A stretch of DNA of 20,963 bases from Candidatus Zixiibacteriota bacterium (GCA_030615745.1 JAUWYR010000044.1:1-20963), one strand, 5' to 3'. Shown: positions 1 through 7,819, counted from the stretch's first letter. Numbers and translations: made by a program. The notes: generated by a model from the letters alone, not told the origin.

Positions 1-14
1 TAAAGAGTTCAAGC

Positions 15-1049
15 TTGGGCTTTATCTTGGGAAAAAGCTGGGTTCAGGCACTCCTGATTTTTTTAATCTTTTTATTACTATCTAAATTAGTTGTTTTGAT
101 ATTTAACAAAATACTTAAAAGACTTACCGAAAAGACCAAGACTAAATTAGATGACCAAATAATACAGATATCGAAAAAACCATTGCAGGTGATTTTCATT
201 TTGATAGGAGCCCTTTTAGCCCTCCTTCCACTCAAGCTTGCGGAAAGCTCTTTTCAGATCTTTAAAAACATCATTGTGTCGATTATCATCTATCTCGCCT
301 GTGTATTCACCGTTCAAACCACCCATATTCTTGTAGCAGACTTCTCTGAGAAATTGACCGGGAGAAAAGATTCCACTTTTGGCAAGGGTGTTGTTCCATT
401 GATGGATAAACTTGTTGGGGTTTTAATCGCCATCATAGGATTTTTGCTGATCCTATCTCAATGGGGAGTTCATATTGGTCCTTTTCTTGCCACTTTAGGA
501 ATAGCTGGAATAGCAATAGCTTTAGCACTTAGAGAAAGTTTAGCTAACATCTTCGGTGGAGTATCGGTCATTTTGGACAAGAATCTAAAAGTGGGGGATA
601 AGGTGAAGCTTGACACAGGGGAGTTCGGTATTATTCATGATGTGGGACTGCGTTCTACCAAATTAAGAACCTTTGATAATGAGATCATTATAATTCCCAA
701 TGGGCAATTGTCCAATACCAGAATCAAAAATTACGGTCTACTTGACCCTAAGATAAGGGTAGTGATTAACTTCGGAGTAGCTTATGGAACCGAAGTTTCT
801 AAGGTGCAAAAGGTGGTTTTAGATGTAATAAAAACCATTGATAAAACTTTGGATGACCCAAAACCCTCTGTTGAATTTCTTGAGATGGCTGATTTCTTTT
901 TAAAATTTGTGGCTAAGTTCTGGATAGCTAACTACAACGACCAATATGGGTGCATGCTCGAGGCAACAAGAAAAATCTATGATGCTTTAAACAAAGAGAA
1001 AATAACCATCCCCTTCCCTACTCGGACAATTCATATGGCTAAAGAATAG
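15..1049 (+). CDS. MscS-family mechanosensitive ion channel
   Basis: Membrane channel of the small-conductance mechanosensitive (MscS) family, which opens under membrane tension to release solutes during osmotic downshock. About 344 residues. Hydrophobic segments lie near residues 10-32, 55-76, 83-107 and 130-150. The pore-lining helix (about 153-185) is rich in Gly and Ala (GIAGIAIALALRESLANIFGG), as expected for MscS TM3. The cytoplasmic beta domain follows (VGDKVKLDTGEFGIIHDVG, then IIIPNGQLSNTRIKNY), a very typical MscS signature. The start used is TTG at 15 with a weak AAAGAG seven bases upstream. The frame stays open to the window edge, so the real start may lie outside. The family is certain; the gated solute and the start are not. 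The gene is separated by about 245 bases from the cassette that follows. Confidence 0.9.
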   Translation: MGFILGKSWVQALLIFLIFLLLSKLVVLIFNKILKRLTEKTKTKLDDQIIQISKKPLQVIFILIGALLALLPLKLAESSFQIFKNIIVSIIIYLACVFTVQTTHILVADFSEKLTGRKDSTFGKGVVPLMDKLVGVLIAIIGFLLILSQWGVHIGPFLATLGIAGIAIALALRESLANIFGGVSVILDKNLKVGDKVKLDTGEFGIIHDVGLRSTKLRTFDNEIIIIPNGQLSNTRIKNYGLLDPKIRVVINFGVAYGTEVSKVQKVVLDVIKTIDKTLDDPKPSVEFLEMADFFLKFVAKFWIANYNDQYGCMLEATRKIYDALNKEKITIPFPTRTIHMAKE

Positions 1050-1134
1050 AAAGTAGGTCGAGAGTGTAATCTTTGCAAAGTCAGGAAAAGATTTACGCCA
1101 TAGAGCAGCTCGTTCTGGCTTCTTTTTATTTTCC

Positions 1135-1162
1135 TTGACAATATGTTTATTTTTATTATCAT
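1135..1162 (+). promoter_or_regulatory. Putative sigma70-type promoter for the 1295-2642 cassette
   Basis: A perfect -35 TTGACA (1135-1140) is followed after 16 bases by TATCAT (1157-1162), a 5/6 match to the -10 consensus. It lies upstream of the gene at 1295 with a leader of about 125 bases. It is seen by consensus only. Confidence 0.45.
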
Positions 1163-1294
1163 TCTTAAACTTAGACAGAGTTCCAAAATGCCGTAGTAAC
1201 AGAGGCGTAGATGCACAGTCGATGAACAAGTCATTACGCTGGAAATTAGAGAACAATTAATGTAAACCAACACTGAACTTAAAGGAGTATATAA

Positions 1295-1870
1295 ATGAGC
1301 AACAAGGCTAGAGGTTTTAAGATCAAAATAGGACCACAAGGACTAGAAATTGAAGGAGATCATAAAAAAGTCACCGAAGAATTTAAGAGGCTACAAAAAG
1401 AAGGACTTGGGGAACTAAACGTTTTAGTTACTCAACCATTGGTCGAAGAGTCTAAAGACAAGGGGTTGGAAAAAAAAGAGACTAAATCTGAAAAGGACAA
1501 AATCGGTGCTACACTATCAGACTTAGCAGTTCGAGATATCTGCACGAGTGAAAAAGAATGGATTCTTTTATATGCATGGTGGTTAACCGAAAAAGAAGGA
1601 AAGAATACATTTGGTTGGAAGGATATTAAGGACAAGTATAGCGACTCAGGTCGATGGACTAAATCAAGGGGCAGCAATATTACAACAAATATAAAAGGCT
1701 GTGTAACAAAAGTCTGGTTTACCAAGCTAAAGGAAGACACTTACGCCTTAACCGAGTTTGGTCGAAAAGAAGCTTTGGGAATTACAGAACGTTCATCAAA
1801 GCCTGGCTCAGTAATTAAAAAACGAAAAACAAAGAGCAAAATGCAGAAGAAAGAAAAAGGCGATAAATAG
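1295..1870 (+). CDS. Hypothetical protein with winged-helix-like C-terminal half (cassette gene 1)
   Basis: 191 residues, not recognised as a named family. The ATG follows a good ribosome site (AAAGGAG, eight bases upstream). The N-terminus (about 8-36: FKIKIGPQGLEIEGD then VTEEFKRL) looks like a small beta-hairpin plus helix module. A charged Lys/Glu linker follows (about 50-70). Residues about 84-157 (EWILLYAWWLTEKEG through YALTEFGRKEAL) have the pattern of a winged helix-turn-helix with a beta wing ending in a G-R-K-E-A helix. The tail is very Lys/Arg-rich, which suggests nucleic-acid contact. The next gene starts ten bases downstream on the same strand, so the two are probably co-transcribed. 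A regulatory or sensing role is inference; no catalytic motif is visible. Confidence 0.7.
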   Translation: MSNKARGFKIKIGPQGLEIEGDHKKVTEEFKRLQKEGLGELNVLVTQPLVEESKDKGLEKKETKSEKDKIGATLSDLAVRDICTSEKEWILLYAWWLTEKEGKNTFGWKDIKDKYSDSGRWTKSRGSNITTNIKGCVTKVWFTKLKEDTYALTEFGRKEALGITERSSKPGSVIKKRKTKSKMQKKEKGDK

Positions 1871-1880
1871 GGGTATGTAA

Positions 1881-2642
1881 TTGAAACAAGAAGTTATAGG
1901 TGTACTAGCTTCAAAATTCAAAATACAACAAGTAAAGGCGCTTCTTAAACATTTCAATGACGCAAGGACATTTTATTCTAGAAGAGATTGGGAACATGCA
2001 ATTTCCAAAACTGGTAAATTTGTCGAGGTAGTTCTTAAGTGTATACATTATTTTACTACTGGTAATTATATAACTACTGTAAACGTTGGAAAAGAAATAG
2101 ATCGTTTACAAGGTTTACCTAAGCAATCCTTCGATTCTACATTTAGATTATTAATTCCAAGGGTATGTCGAGTGATATATGCCATAGCAAGTAACCGAGG
2201 AGCTAGGCATGATAAATCAGACTTCGATCCCAATCCAATGGACGCTTCTTTATCAGTAACAAACATGAGCTGGATTTTGGCAGAACTTGTACGATATTTT
2301 CATCCGGGTCAACTATCTGCTACGGCTGCAAAGGATATTGTGGATTCTCTAGTTGAACGTAAAATGCCTTTAATTGAGACGGTGGATGGTCTTACGTACA
2401 TTCATAAAAAGGGAATAAAACCGCGCGAAATATTATTATTAAGACTTACAATGATATACCCGAAGCGCCTTACTCGTCAACAGTTAGTGGACACAGTAGA
2501 GGCACATGGATTTTCAAAGCAAAATGCACGAACTACACTAAATCTTTTAAAAAAGAATCTTTATGTACATGAAAACCAAAATAATGAATTAAGGCTGTTG
2601 CAGCCTGGGTTAATTGAAGCAGAAGATATTATGAAGGAGTAA
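1881..2642 (+). CDS. HEPN-like plus winged-helix protein of unknown function (cassette gene 2)
   Basis: 253 residues with a TTG start (1881-1883). GGGG at 1870-1873 is the only ribosome-site candidate, and the ATG at 1875 runs straight into a stop, so TTG is the best choice. The N-terminal two thirds is all-helical. It carries a motif around residues 109-121 (SNRGARHDKSDFDPN) followed by MDASLSV and a long helix. An Arg-x3-His or similar motif between two long helices is reminiscent of HEPN domains in abortive-infection proteins, where the Arg/His pair cuts RNA. Residues about 178-245 (REILLLRLTMIYPKRLTRQQL onward) look like a winged helix. The pairing with the preceding winged-helix gene suggests a two-component accessory or defence cassette; this is inference. 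It could instead be a regulator without nuclease activity. Confidence 0.6.
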   Translation: MKQEVIGVLASKFKIQQVKALLKHFNDARTFYSRRDWEHAISKTGKFVEVVLKCIHYFTTGNYITTVNVGKEIDRLQGLPKQSFDSTFRLLIPRVCRVIYAIASNRGARHDKSDFDPNPMDASLSVTNMSWILAELVRYFHPGQLSATAAKDIVDSLVERKMPLIETVDGLTYIHKKGIKPREILLLRLTMIYPKRLTRQQLVDTVEAHGFSKQNARTTLNLLKKNLYVHENQNNELRLLQPGLIEAEDIMKE

Positions 2643-2691
2643 CGCGCCTACCATAAGATATTAAGAGGGCAATTGCGTTCATTCTTCGTTA

Positions 2692-2893
2692 TCAACTACT
2701 TAGCTTGAGTATTAGCCAAGCAGTCACCAAACCCAGAATCTCACCAATCAATAATAGTTTAAACTTCATCCAAAAATCTTGATTCTTCCGTTTCTCTTGT
2801 TTCATTTCTTCAACGCTTTTTTCCAGATGGCGTAGGTCGTTTTCGATTAGTACTATCTTGGTCTCAAAGCTAGTTCTATTTTTTTTTGGTCAC
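2692..2893 (-). pseudogene. Small coiled-coil plus membrane-anchor protein, frameshifted in an A9 run
   Basis: Read on the minus strand from GTG at 2893 (GAGGAA lies upstream), the frame breaks inside nine A residues (2879-2887). Dropping one A gives a continuous 66-residue protein. Its first part is helical and charged (KIVLIENDLRHLEKSVEEM, then KQEKRK). Its end is one membrane segment (KLLLIGEILGLVTAWLILKL) before TGA at 2692-2694. This is the build of small holin-accessory or XhlA-like proteins, but the resemblance is only architectural. It is either a broken gene, an assembly error in the homopolymer, or a site of slippage. It converges on the cassette at 1295-2642. Confidence 0.4.
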
Positions 2894-3059
2894 AAGTATC
2901 ACTTCCTCAATTCGTAACCTTATGCTATTTAAAAGATTAGTTAACTACTTGGAAGAATGACACGAAGGCAAAAATCTTTCGAAAAGTCTCTTAATTGACT
3001 AAAGTTTTTCTTTAATATGCCAATACTAAAAATAGACGGTATTACGTGTCTATTCTTCC

Positions 3060-3091
3060 AGAAGGTTTTGGTTTTTACACCAGAACCTTCT
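3060..3091. repeat. 12-base-pair hairpin
   Basis: AGAAGGTTTTGG (3060-3071) pairs with CCAGAACCTTCT (3080-3091) with one G-U pair and an eight-base loop. There is no T run on either strand directly after the stem, so it is not a clear terminator. Confidence 0.55.
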
Positions 3092-3248
3092 ACTTGTTAT
3101 ATCGGCAAAGTCATAAAAGGCATTACACCTTTACCAATTCACTCTTTAAAAAGCTATTTGCTAATATTTAGAAGAATTTTTTAGAGAGGAATTATTAGAG
3201 ATAAAACCCCGCCTTTTTGAGGACAATTTTTTTTGAAAGAGATTTTTT

Positions 3249-4043
3249 TTATTCTTTAATCTTAAATTTCTCATCCAACTTTTTCATCTTCTCAACAATC
3301 CCGCCGTACTCAAGCTCAGAGTAAGGAAGCATTGCGCATCCGGAAAACCCTTGACGCCTTAAATCTATAGCCTTTTGAGAAACCTGGTCTCTTACATGAT
3401 CCCAGAAAGGATGGTCAAAGCAATCCGCTGGCTCGGTGAACTTCCCCTCTCTCATTGAAAATGCCTGAGCAGTCACAACCGGTGGTCCATCAAAAAAGGA
3501 GATAGTGGTATTAGCTTTCGACGGCATCAAAGGTCCGTTATGGCTACCTCTCATAAATCCAGCCACAAAATGTCCGATGTTGTAAGGAGAAAGAACCTCA
3601 CCTATAGCTGGAAATCCACCCTGGACTCGCACCAGTGCAACAGGGTCATCCTTTCCTGTGTATTTCCCTGCGATATTGTGCAGTTTATAGAGCAAAAGGA
3701 CTACGATATCGCAAATATCCTGAGGAGACGAAAGCATTATTATCCTGTCAGCCTCGGTGTGGGCAACGTCCATTATAACGAACTTGAATCCTGCTTCCAT
3801 TTTGGGGAAAAGCATAAGTCCAGCATTATATATAGGGTCTGCAAATGCCAAATATAATGGTAGATTGTAAGCGCCTGACTCAGTTTTATCAGCGGCGAAG
3901 AAGATAAATGACTCATTTGGTCTTTCCTCAAACTTGATCTCAGCCACAGCAGGACCCATACCCTTGACATTTCCTGAGAAAGCATCTTTTAAAAGATCCT
4001 GCCCAGTTCCGTACAAATGTTGCATTTTTCTAACCTCCGTCAC
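3249..4043 (-). pseudogene. Fructose-1,6-bisphosphate aldolase/phosphatase, C-terminal part (copy B)
   Basis: This 264-codon frame matches the archaeal-type bifunctional FBP aldolase/phosphatase (class V FBPase, gluconeogenesis) from about residue 82 to the end. Recognisable pieces are LYGTGQDLLKDAFSGN, ADKTESGAYNLPLYLAFADP, and AGKYTGKDDPV with the Schiff-base Lys and metal-binding Asp pair. Then come MRGSHNGPLMP and the C-terminal LEYGG with the catalytic Tyr. The N-terminal metal ligands (the Asp and His near residues 11-18 and the Asp pair near 52) are absent. From memory of the family, about 27 residues are also missing between DIVVLLL and YKLHNIAGKY. The GTG at 4043 has no proper ribosome site. 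A working enzyme is unlikely from this frame alone. Confidence 0.8.
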
Positions 4044-4202
4044 CTAATTTCCTAACAGAAATTGTATAATAATAAAAATAAGAAAAGCCAGAGCGTAAGG
4101 AAGCCCAATCTCTATTTCTTTCAACCGCAAGCCGCCGTTTGCATAATGCTCAATCTTATATTTAAATATAAGGCCTTTAAATATATTCTCTGGTAACTTC
4201 AT
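4044..4202 (-). CDS. Possible 52-residue single-span membrane protein
   Basis: The ATG at 4202 is preceded by AAGGAGG at seven to eight bases, the strongest ribosome site in this area. The product is 52 residues: a basic/polar first half (MKLPENIFKGLIFKYKIEHY), then LRLKEIEIG and one membrane segment (LPYALAFLIFIIIQFLLGN) ending in TAG. It replaces codons about 28-81 of the second aldolase/phosphatase remnant and shows no likeness to that enzyme in any frame I read. It may be a genuine small gene inserted in the pseudogene, or chance. I do not recognise a family. Confidence 0.35.
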   Translation of the reverse strand: MKLPENIFKGLIFKYKIEHYANGGLRLKEIEIGLPYALAFLIFIIIQFLLGN

Positions 4203-4282
4203 AGCTTTTCCTCCTTGCTTGGTTTGATATGACCTTCGATACTGCCGATGTCTTCTTTGATTATATTTTAGGTTATTTTCAT
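4200..4282 (-). pseudogene. Second FBP aldolase/phosphatase N-terminus with a stop at codon 5 (copy B)
   Basis: On the minus strand from ATG at 4282 the frame reads MKIT, stop, then NIIKEDIGSIEGHIKPS. It is plainly the same N-terminus as at 4757 (MKIT-LSIIKTDIGSIGGHIQPS). By eye 52 of the first 66 bases match, and many differences are silent third-base changes. Codon 5 is TAA (4268-4270) against TTA in the other copy. The ribosome-site region upstream is also similar. The likeness stops near codon 23. Its spacing to the C-terminal part at 4016 is 266 bases against 267 in the other copy, so this start and the frame at 3249-4043 probably belong to one dead gene. Confidence 0.75.
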
Positions 4283-4429
4283 TTTCAATCCTTCCACTTA
4301 TTTTTTTATTAATTCTATATCCATAATTGCTACGTGAAAAATTTTCACCTTTATATTTTCCTCTTATGTATTCAATCACGAACCTCTGATTGTCTCGTAA
4401 AAGTGCGCTGATATCATAGAGGATAAACC

Positions 4430-4757
4430 CCACGTTTCTCTCATTACATAGGAAAGTATTCTTTAAAAGGTCCTGCCCTGCTCCATAAAGCCCTTGGATT
4501 TTTGCAACCTCAGTTCCCTTAATGAAAGCGTCCCAGGCTAACTTGTGAATGTCAGAGTCGAGCTTTCCCTTTTGATGGGACATAAGAATAGCAACGTCAT
4601 CCCCGGTCGAACTTGTGTAAAAATCCTTAATCAGACCTTTGCCCAGCCCTTCTGTTTCAACATGCTCCTGCACAGCCTCTTTCAATTTACGGCTGGGCTG
4701 GATATGACCCCCAATACTACCAATGTCTGTCTTGATTATACTTAAGGTAATTTTCAT
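4430..4757 (-). pseudogene. FBP aldolase/phosphatase N-terminal fragment (copy A)
   Basis: The frame opening at ATG 4757 (AAGGATT upstream) encodes the first 105 or so residues of the archaeal-type FBP aldolase/phosphatase. It has the Asp and His metal ligands (KTDIGSIGGH), STGDDVAILMSH with the Asp pair, HKLAWDAF and LYGAGQDLLKNTF. After about 4440 the likeness ends and the open frame drifts through unrelated sequence into the second start region and the small membrane ORF, ending at 4044. The full enzyme is about 360-380 residues, so this copy lacks roughly 70 percent. It retains the residues that the fragment at 3249-4043 lacks. A split functional enzyme is conceivable but less likely than decay. 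Confidence 0.8.
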
Positions 4758-5022
4758 TTCAAATCCTTCTTTAAATGTTTACCCTTTAAAAGTTGACTTA
4801 ATGTTACGCACTAATCACAAATATATTGCAAAAGTTATCTTATCGGATTTTTACGAAAAAATAAAACAACTGGTATAAAAATAAAAATCCCCCATGATCT
4901 TCCTTTAGAAAATTACATCCGAAATTCGGTGATCTTAAATTATGTCAGAACGAACTCCATTCGTGCATTTTTAATAATTAATTTTAACCCTTTTAATATC
5001 AATTAAAGAACCATTAGATTTT

Positions 5023-5289
5023 TCATTTCAAAAGTCTTTTGCACCTCTCGCAGAAATCGTGACTTTTAATATCCGTATCGCGCAGGCTATTTGAAAAATG
5101 CATCACACATTTTGGATCAGGACAATGAGAAAGACCAAAAGTATGCCCCAGCTCATGAACTGCCTCCTTCAAAACCCTATGTTCGAATAATTTTTGATCT
5201 TCAGGTAAACCGTAAAAGCCTTCCCTTAACCGAAAAACAGAGATAACACAAGCTTGTCCATCAGTATAAGCCTCTCCAAAAACAAAGTA
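5023..5289 (-). pseudogene. amzA: Archaemetzincin zinc metalloprotease, 5'-truncated
   Basis: The C-terminal 88 residues are an excellent archaemetzincin. They start at YFVFGEAY and continue through [10 protein letters not shown] to the zinc site [11 protein letters not shown] (three His, catalytic Glu). Then come the family cysteines: Cys directly after the third His, Cys five further on, Met two after that, and a C-x2-C pair near the end (CERC). Normal members are about 160-190 residues, and the N-terminal half is absent here. The frame continues upstream only through a palindromic repeat (5287-5338) and then antisense to the larA promoter and start, ending at an ATG at 5457 that is unlikely to be used. 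The remaining part keeps all zinc ligands, so fold and activity of a short product cannot be excluded. Confidence 0.75.
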
Positions 5290-5338
5290 TTTCTTTCGCC
5301 AGGTCAGCCTGCCCGGCCAGGAGGGACCTGGCGAATAC
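5287..5338. repeat. Palindromic repeat with CCTGCCCGGCCAGG core, copy 1
   Basis: TTCGCCAGGTC (5295-5305) pairs perfectly with GACCTGGCGAA (5325-5335), 11 base pairs. The 19-base interior contains GCCTGCCCGGCCAGG, itself able to form CCTG/CAGG. Flanks are GTATTTC and AATAC. A second copy at 19456-19500 has the same core but a different, equally well-paired stem. This copy sits exactly where archaemetzincin homology ends. Confidence 0.75.
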
Positions 5339-5352
5339 AAGTTGTTCAACTT
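5339..5352. promoter_or_regulatory. Inverted repeat upstream of larA (possible operator)
   Basis: AAGTTG-TT-CAACTT is a perfect 14-base palindrome 24 bases upstream of the putative larA -35 box. It could be a regulator site, for example for a lactate-responsive factor; no such regulator is in the window. Confidence 0.3.
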
Positions 5353-5375
5353 TGTTAAAAATTTCACAAAAAAAC

Positions 5376-5404
5376 TTGCTTTTCTATTCTCTTCCTCATA
5401 TATT
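5376..5404 (+). promoter_or_regulatory. Putative larA operon promoter
   Basis: TTGCTT (5376-5381), a 17-base spacer and TATATT (5399-5404) place a start site near 5411, about 20 bases before the larA GTG. The same TTGCTT -35 is found before murB. Confidence 0.45.
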
Positions 5405-5431
5405 AGATTTGTCCAAATAAAAGGAGTTGAA

Positions 5432-6703
5432 GTGAAAATAGATTTAAAATATGGCAACTCCCATAAAACCTTAAACTTACCTGATAAAAACCTTTTAAAA
5501 GTCCTGGAATTAGAGAAAGTTTCAGGGTTTGCTGACGTTACTAAAGAAACGATCGAGGCTTTGAATAATCCAATCGGCTCAAAAAAATTAGGCGATTTAG
5601 CAAAGAATAAAAGAACAGCAGTTATAATAGTTTCAGACTACACCCGTGGCACTCCATATAAAAGAGAAAATTACAACATCCTTTTGACTTTAACAGAGGA
5701 ACTTCATAAAGCTGGAATAAAAGGTGAGGACATAAAGTTTTTGGTCGGAACAGGTGCTCATAGACCACATACAGAAAAGGAGAACCGGGATAATTTTGGA
5801 GATGAGATCGTTAAAAATTTTGAGGTTATCTCTCATGAGTGTGATAAAGACTACGTCTCATTAGGGAAACTCTCCACAGAAAATGAGCTTTTGATTAACA
5901 AAATAGTTTTTAAGTCAGATTTAGTAATCCTCACAGGACTTATCACCACCCACTATTTTGGAGGATATTCAGGTGGAAGAAAAGGGATCTTGCCTGGTGT
6001 TGTCGGAAGGGAGACTATAAGGAAAAATCATGCTATGGTGTTAAGGGATGGAGTGGGTTTGGCTAAGATAAAAAAAAGCCCGATCTCTGAGGAGATGGAT
6101 GAAGCAGCAAAAAAAGCCGGGGTTGATTTCTTGTTAAATGTAGTGATAAATGATAAAAAGGAGATCGTTAAAATTGTCGCAGGGGATTTAGAAAAAGCTT
6201 TTCTTGAAGGGGTTGAAGCTTGTAACAATCTATATGAAGTTGTGGTTGAACATCCCTCCGATGTAACCTTTGCCTGCGCTGGAGGTTATCCCAAAGATGT
6301 TAATCTTTATCAGACAATGAAGACTCTAAACAACGCAAAGCAAATTACCAAACCAGGTGGCACCATTGTCATAATCGCAGAGGCAAAGGAGGGAATCGGC
6401 TCTGAGACTTTTGACCAATGGCTTTATGATGCCTCTTCCTTAGATGAGCTTCTTGCCACTCCAGAAAAGGATATAACAGTGGGTGGACATACCGCAGTAA
6501 TAAATTCTAAAAATTTAAAGGAGTTTGATGTCTTAGTTGTATCAGAAATGGATAAAGAAACGTTGGAACAGAGGTTTTTCGGATATGCTAAAAGCTTAGA
6601 TGATATAGTAAAAAAAATCAAAGCTAAGCATGGAGAAGATTTCAAATCTTATGTTTTACCTCAGGCAGGTTTGATCTACCCTGTCTTGAAAGGGAAAAAA
6701 TAA
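5432..6703 (+). CDS. larA: Nickel-dependent lactate racemase (LarA family)
   Basis: LarA interconverts D- and L-lactate (some relatives act on other 2-hydroxyacids) using a nickel-pincer cofactor made by LarB, LarC and LarE, none of which are in this window. The chosen start is GTG at 5432 with AAAAGGAG nine bases upstream. It gives 423 residues, the usual length; the longer open frame to 5342 adds no family sequence. With this start the key residues fall almost at their Lactiplantibacillus plantarum positions: His110 (GTGAHRPH), His174 ([12 protein letters not shown]), Lys184 (GGRKGILPG) that tethers the cofactor, and His200 (IRKNHAMV). SDYTR (68-72) is the other conserved substrate-site motif. 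The gene heads a three-gene lactate module and is followed after 24 bases by the Ldh_2 dehydrogenase. Confidence 0.93.
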   Translation: MKIDLKYGNSHKTLNLPDKNLLKVLELEKVSGFADVTKETIEALNNPIGSKKLGDLAKNKRTAVIIVSDYTRGTPYKRENYNILLTLTEELHKAGIKGEDIKFLVGTGAHRPHTEKENRDNFGDEIVKNFEVISHECDKDYVSLGKLSTENELLINKIVFKSDLVILTGLITTHYFGGYSGGRKGILPGVVGRETIRKNHAMVLRDGVGLAKIKKSPISEEMDEAAKKAGVDFLLNVVINDKKEIVKIVAGDLEKAFLEGVEACNNLYEVVVEHPSDVTFACAGGYPKDVNLYQTMKTLNNAKQITKPGGTIVIIAEAKEGIGSETFDQWLYDASSLDELLATPEKDITVGGHTAVINSKNLKEFDVLVVSEMDKETLEQRFFGYAKSLDDIVKKIKAKHGEDFKSYVLPQAGLIYPVLKGKK

Positions 6704-6727
6704 AAAAATTAAAAAAGGAGTAGAGCT

Positions 6728-7819
6728 ATGCCGGAAGTCGTGGTCAATGATGAAAAGTTGAAAAATTTTACCTCCCAGGTTTTTCAAAAGCTTGGGGTAT
6801 CCAAAGAGGATGCAGATATTACTGCGGAGATTTTGGTGGAGTCAGATTTAAGAGGAATTCCCTCCCATGGAGTAGCAAGACTATTAAGGTATGTTAATGG
6901 AATCAAAAACGGTCTTATGATTCCAGATGCAAAGCCAGAGATTGAGAAGGAGACCCCTTCCACTGCTGCGATTAATGCTAATAACAGCTTAGGACAGCCA
7001 GCCGGGTATTTCGGAATGAATTTAGCTACCCAAAAAGCCAAAAAAACAGGATTGGGTTTTGTGACAGTTCACAACTCTAATCACTATGGTATCGCAGGAT
7101 ATTATTCAATGATGGCTTTGAAAGAGGGAAATCTAATCGGTATCTCCATGACCAATTCTGCTCCTCTGGTTGTCCCAACCTTCTCCAGAGATATGATGAT
7201 CGGGACCAATCCTATATCAATTGCTACACCTTGCAACAAGGAAAGACCTTTTGTCCTCGATATGGCAACCTCAGTTGTTCCACGTGGGAAGTTTGAAGTA
7301 TATGAAAGATTAGACAAACCTGTTCCCTTAGGCTGGGCTGTGGATGAACATGGAGTTCCGTCAACTGAGACCAAAAGAATCATAGAGAACATGGCAAAGA
7401 CTCTGGGAGGAGGTATTCTTCCCTTAGGAGGAGCAGGTGAGCTTTTGTCCGGGCATAAAGGATATGGACTTTCTGTGATGGTCGATATCCTCAGCGGTGT
7501 CTTATCTGGAGCAAAGTATGGTCCTAATATTAAAGCAAATGCTGGTGGAGAGAAATATATAAACGTGGGTCATTTCTTTGGAGCGATAAAAATAGATAAT
7601 TTCATTGAGCTGGACAGGTTCAAAAAGACCATGGATGAGATGCTCCAGACTTTGAAAAATTCCAACAAAGCTGAAGGAGAAAAAAAGATCTATATTCACG
7701 GAGAAAAGGAATTCGAGAAATGGGAGGAATATAAAAAAAGTGGAGTTCCTCTACAGGAGAAGGTGGTTGAAAGTCTGAAAAAGATCGCTGAGGAAACAGG
7801 GGTAAAATACGACCTCTAA
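6728..7819 (+). CDS. Malate/L-lactate dehydrogenase family (Ldh_2) NAD(P)-dependent oxidoreductase
   Basis: 363 residues, normal for the Ldh_2 family, whose members oxidise (S)-2-hydroxyacids such as L-lactate, L-malate or ureidoglycolate with NAD(P). This fold is unrelated to classical lactate dehydrogenase. Seen motifs: SHGVARL (46-52), VHNSNHYGIAGYY with the catalytic His119, GTNPISIATP (159-168), and HKGYGLSVMVDILSGVLSGA near the C-terminal third. The ATG follows AAAAAGGAG with seven bases. It lies 24 bases after larA, so the substrate is probably lactate, but the family is broad and specificity cannot be read from sequence by eye. No frameshift or truncation is seen. Confidence 0.88.
   Translation: MPEVVVNDEKLKNFTSQVFQKLGVSKEDADITAEILVESDLRGIPSHGVARLLRYVNGIKNGLMIPDAKPEIEKETPSTAAINANNSLGQPAGYFGMNLATQKAKKTGLGFVTVHNSNHYGIAGYYSMMALKEGNLIGISMTNSAPLVVPTFSRDMMIGTNPISIATPCNKERPFVLDMATSVVPRGKFEVYERLDKPVPLGWAVDEHGVPSTETKRIIENMAKTLGGGILPLGGAGELLSGHKGYGLSVMVDILSGVLSGAKYGPNIKANAGGEKYINVGHFFGAIKIDNFIELDRFKKTMDEMLQTLKNSNKAEGEKKIYIHGEKEFEKWEEYKKSGVPLQEKVVESLKKIAEETGVKYDL

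Larger units (their letters stand above)
2643..3248. other. 606-base gap between the cassette and the aldolase/phosphatase remnants
   Basis: The left part holds a frameshifted small ORF on the minus strand (2692-2893). The middle holds a 12-base-pair hairpin at 3060-3091. The remainder (2894-3059 and 3092-3248) is AT-rich, and I see no coding potential or RNA gene in it. Confidence 0.6.

Noticed and set aside
987-1339. Minus-strand open frames of 89 and 102 codons between the MscS gene and the cassette
   Set aside because: They overlap the ends of both plus-strand genes, have no ribosome sites and look like random translation.
3249-4757. A functional split FBP aldolase/phosphatase made from two polypeptides
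   Set aside because: All active-site segments are present across fragments, but an internal deletion, an unrelated insert and a poor start for the C-terminal part make decay the simpler reading.
5342-5431. Extra N-terminal 30 residues for LarA
   Set aside because: They overlap the predicted promoter and add no family sequence; GTG at 5432 has the ribosome site and gives near-exact residue positions.
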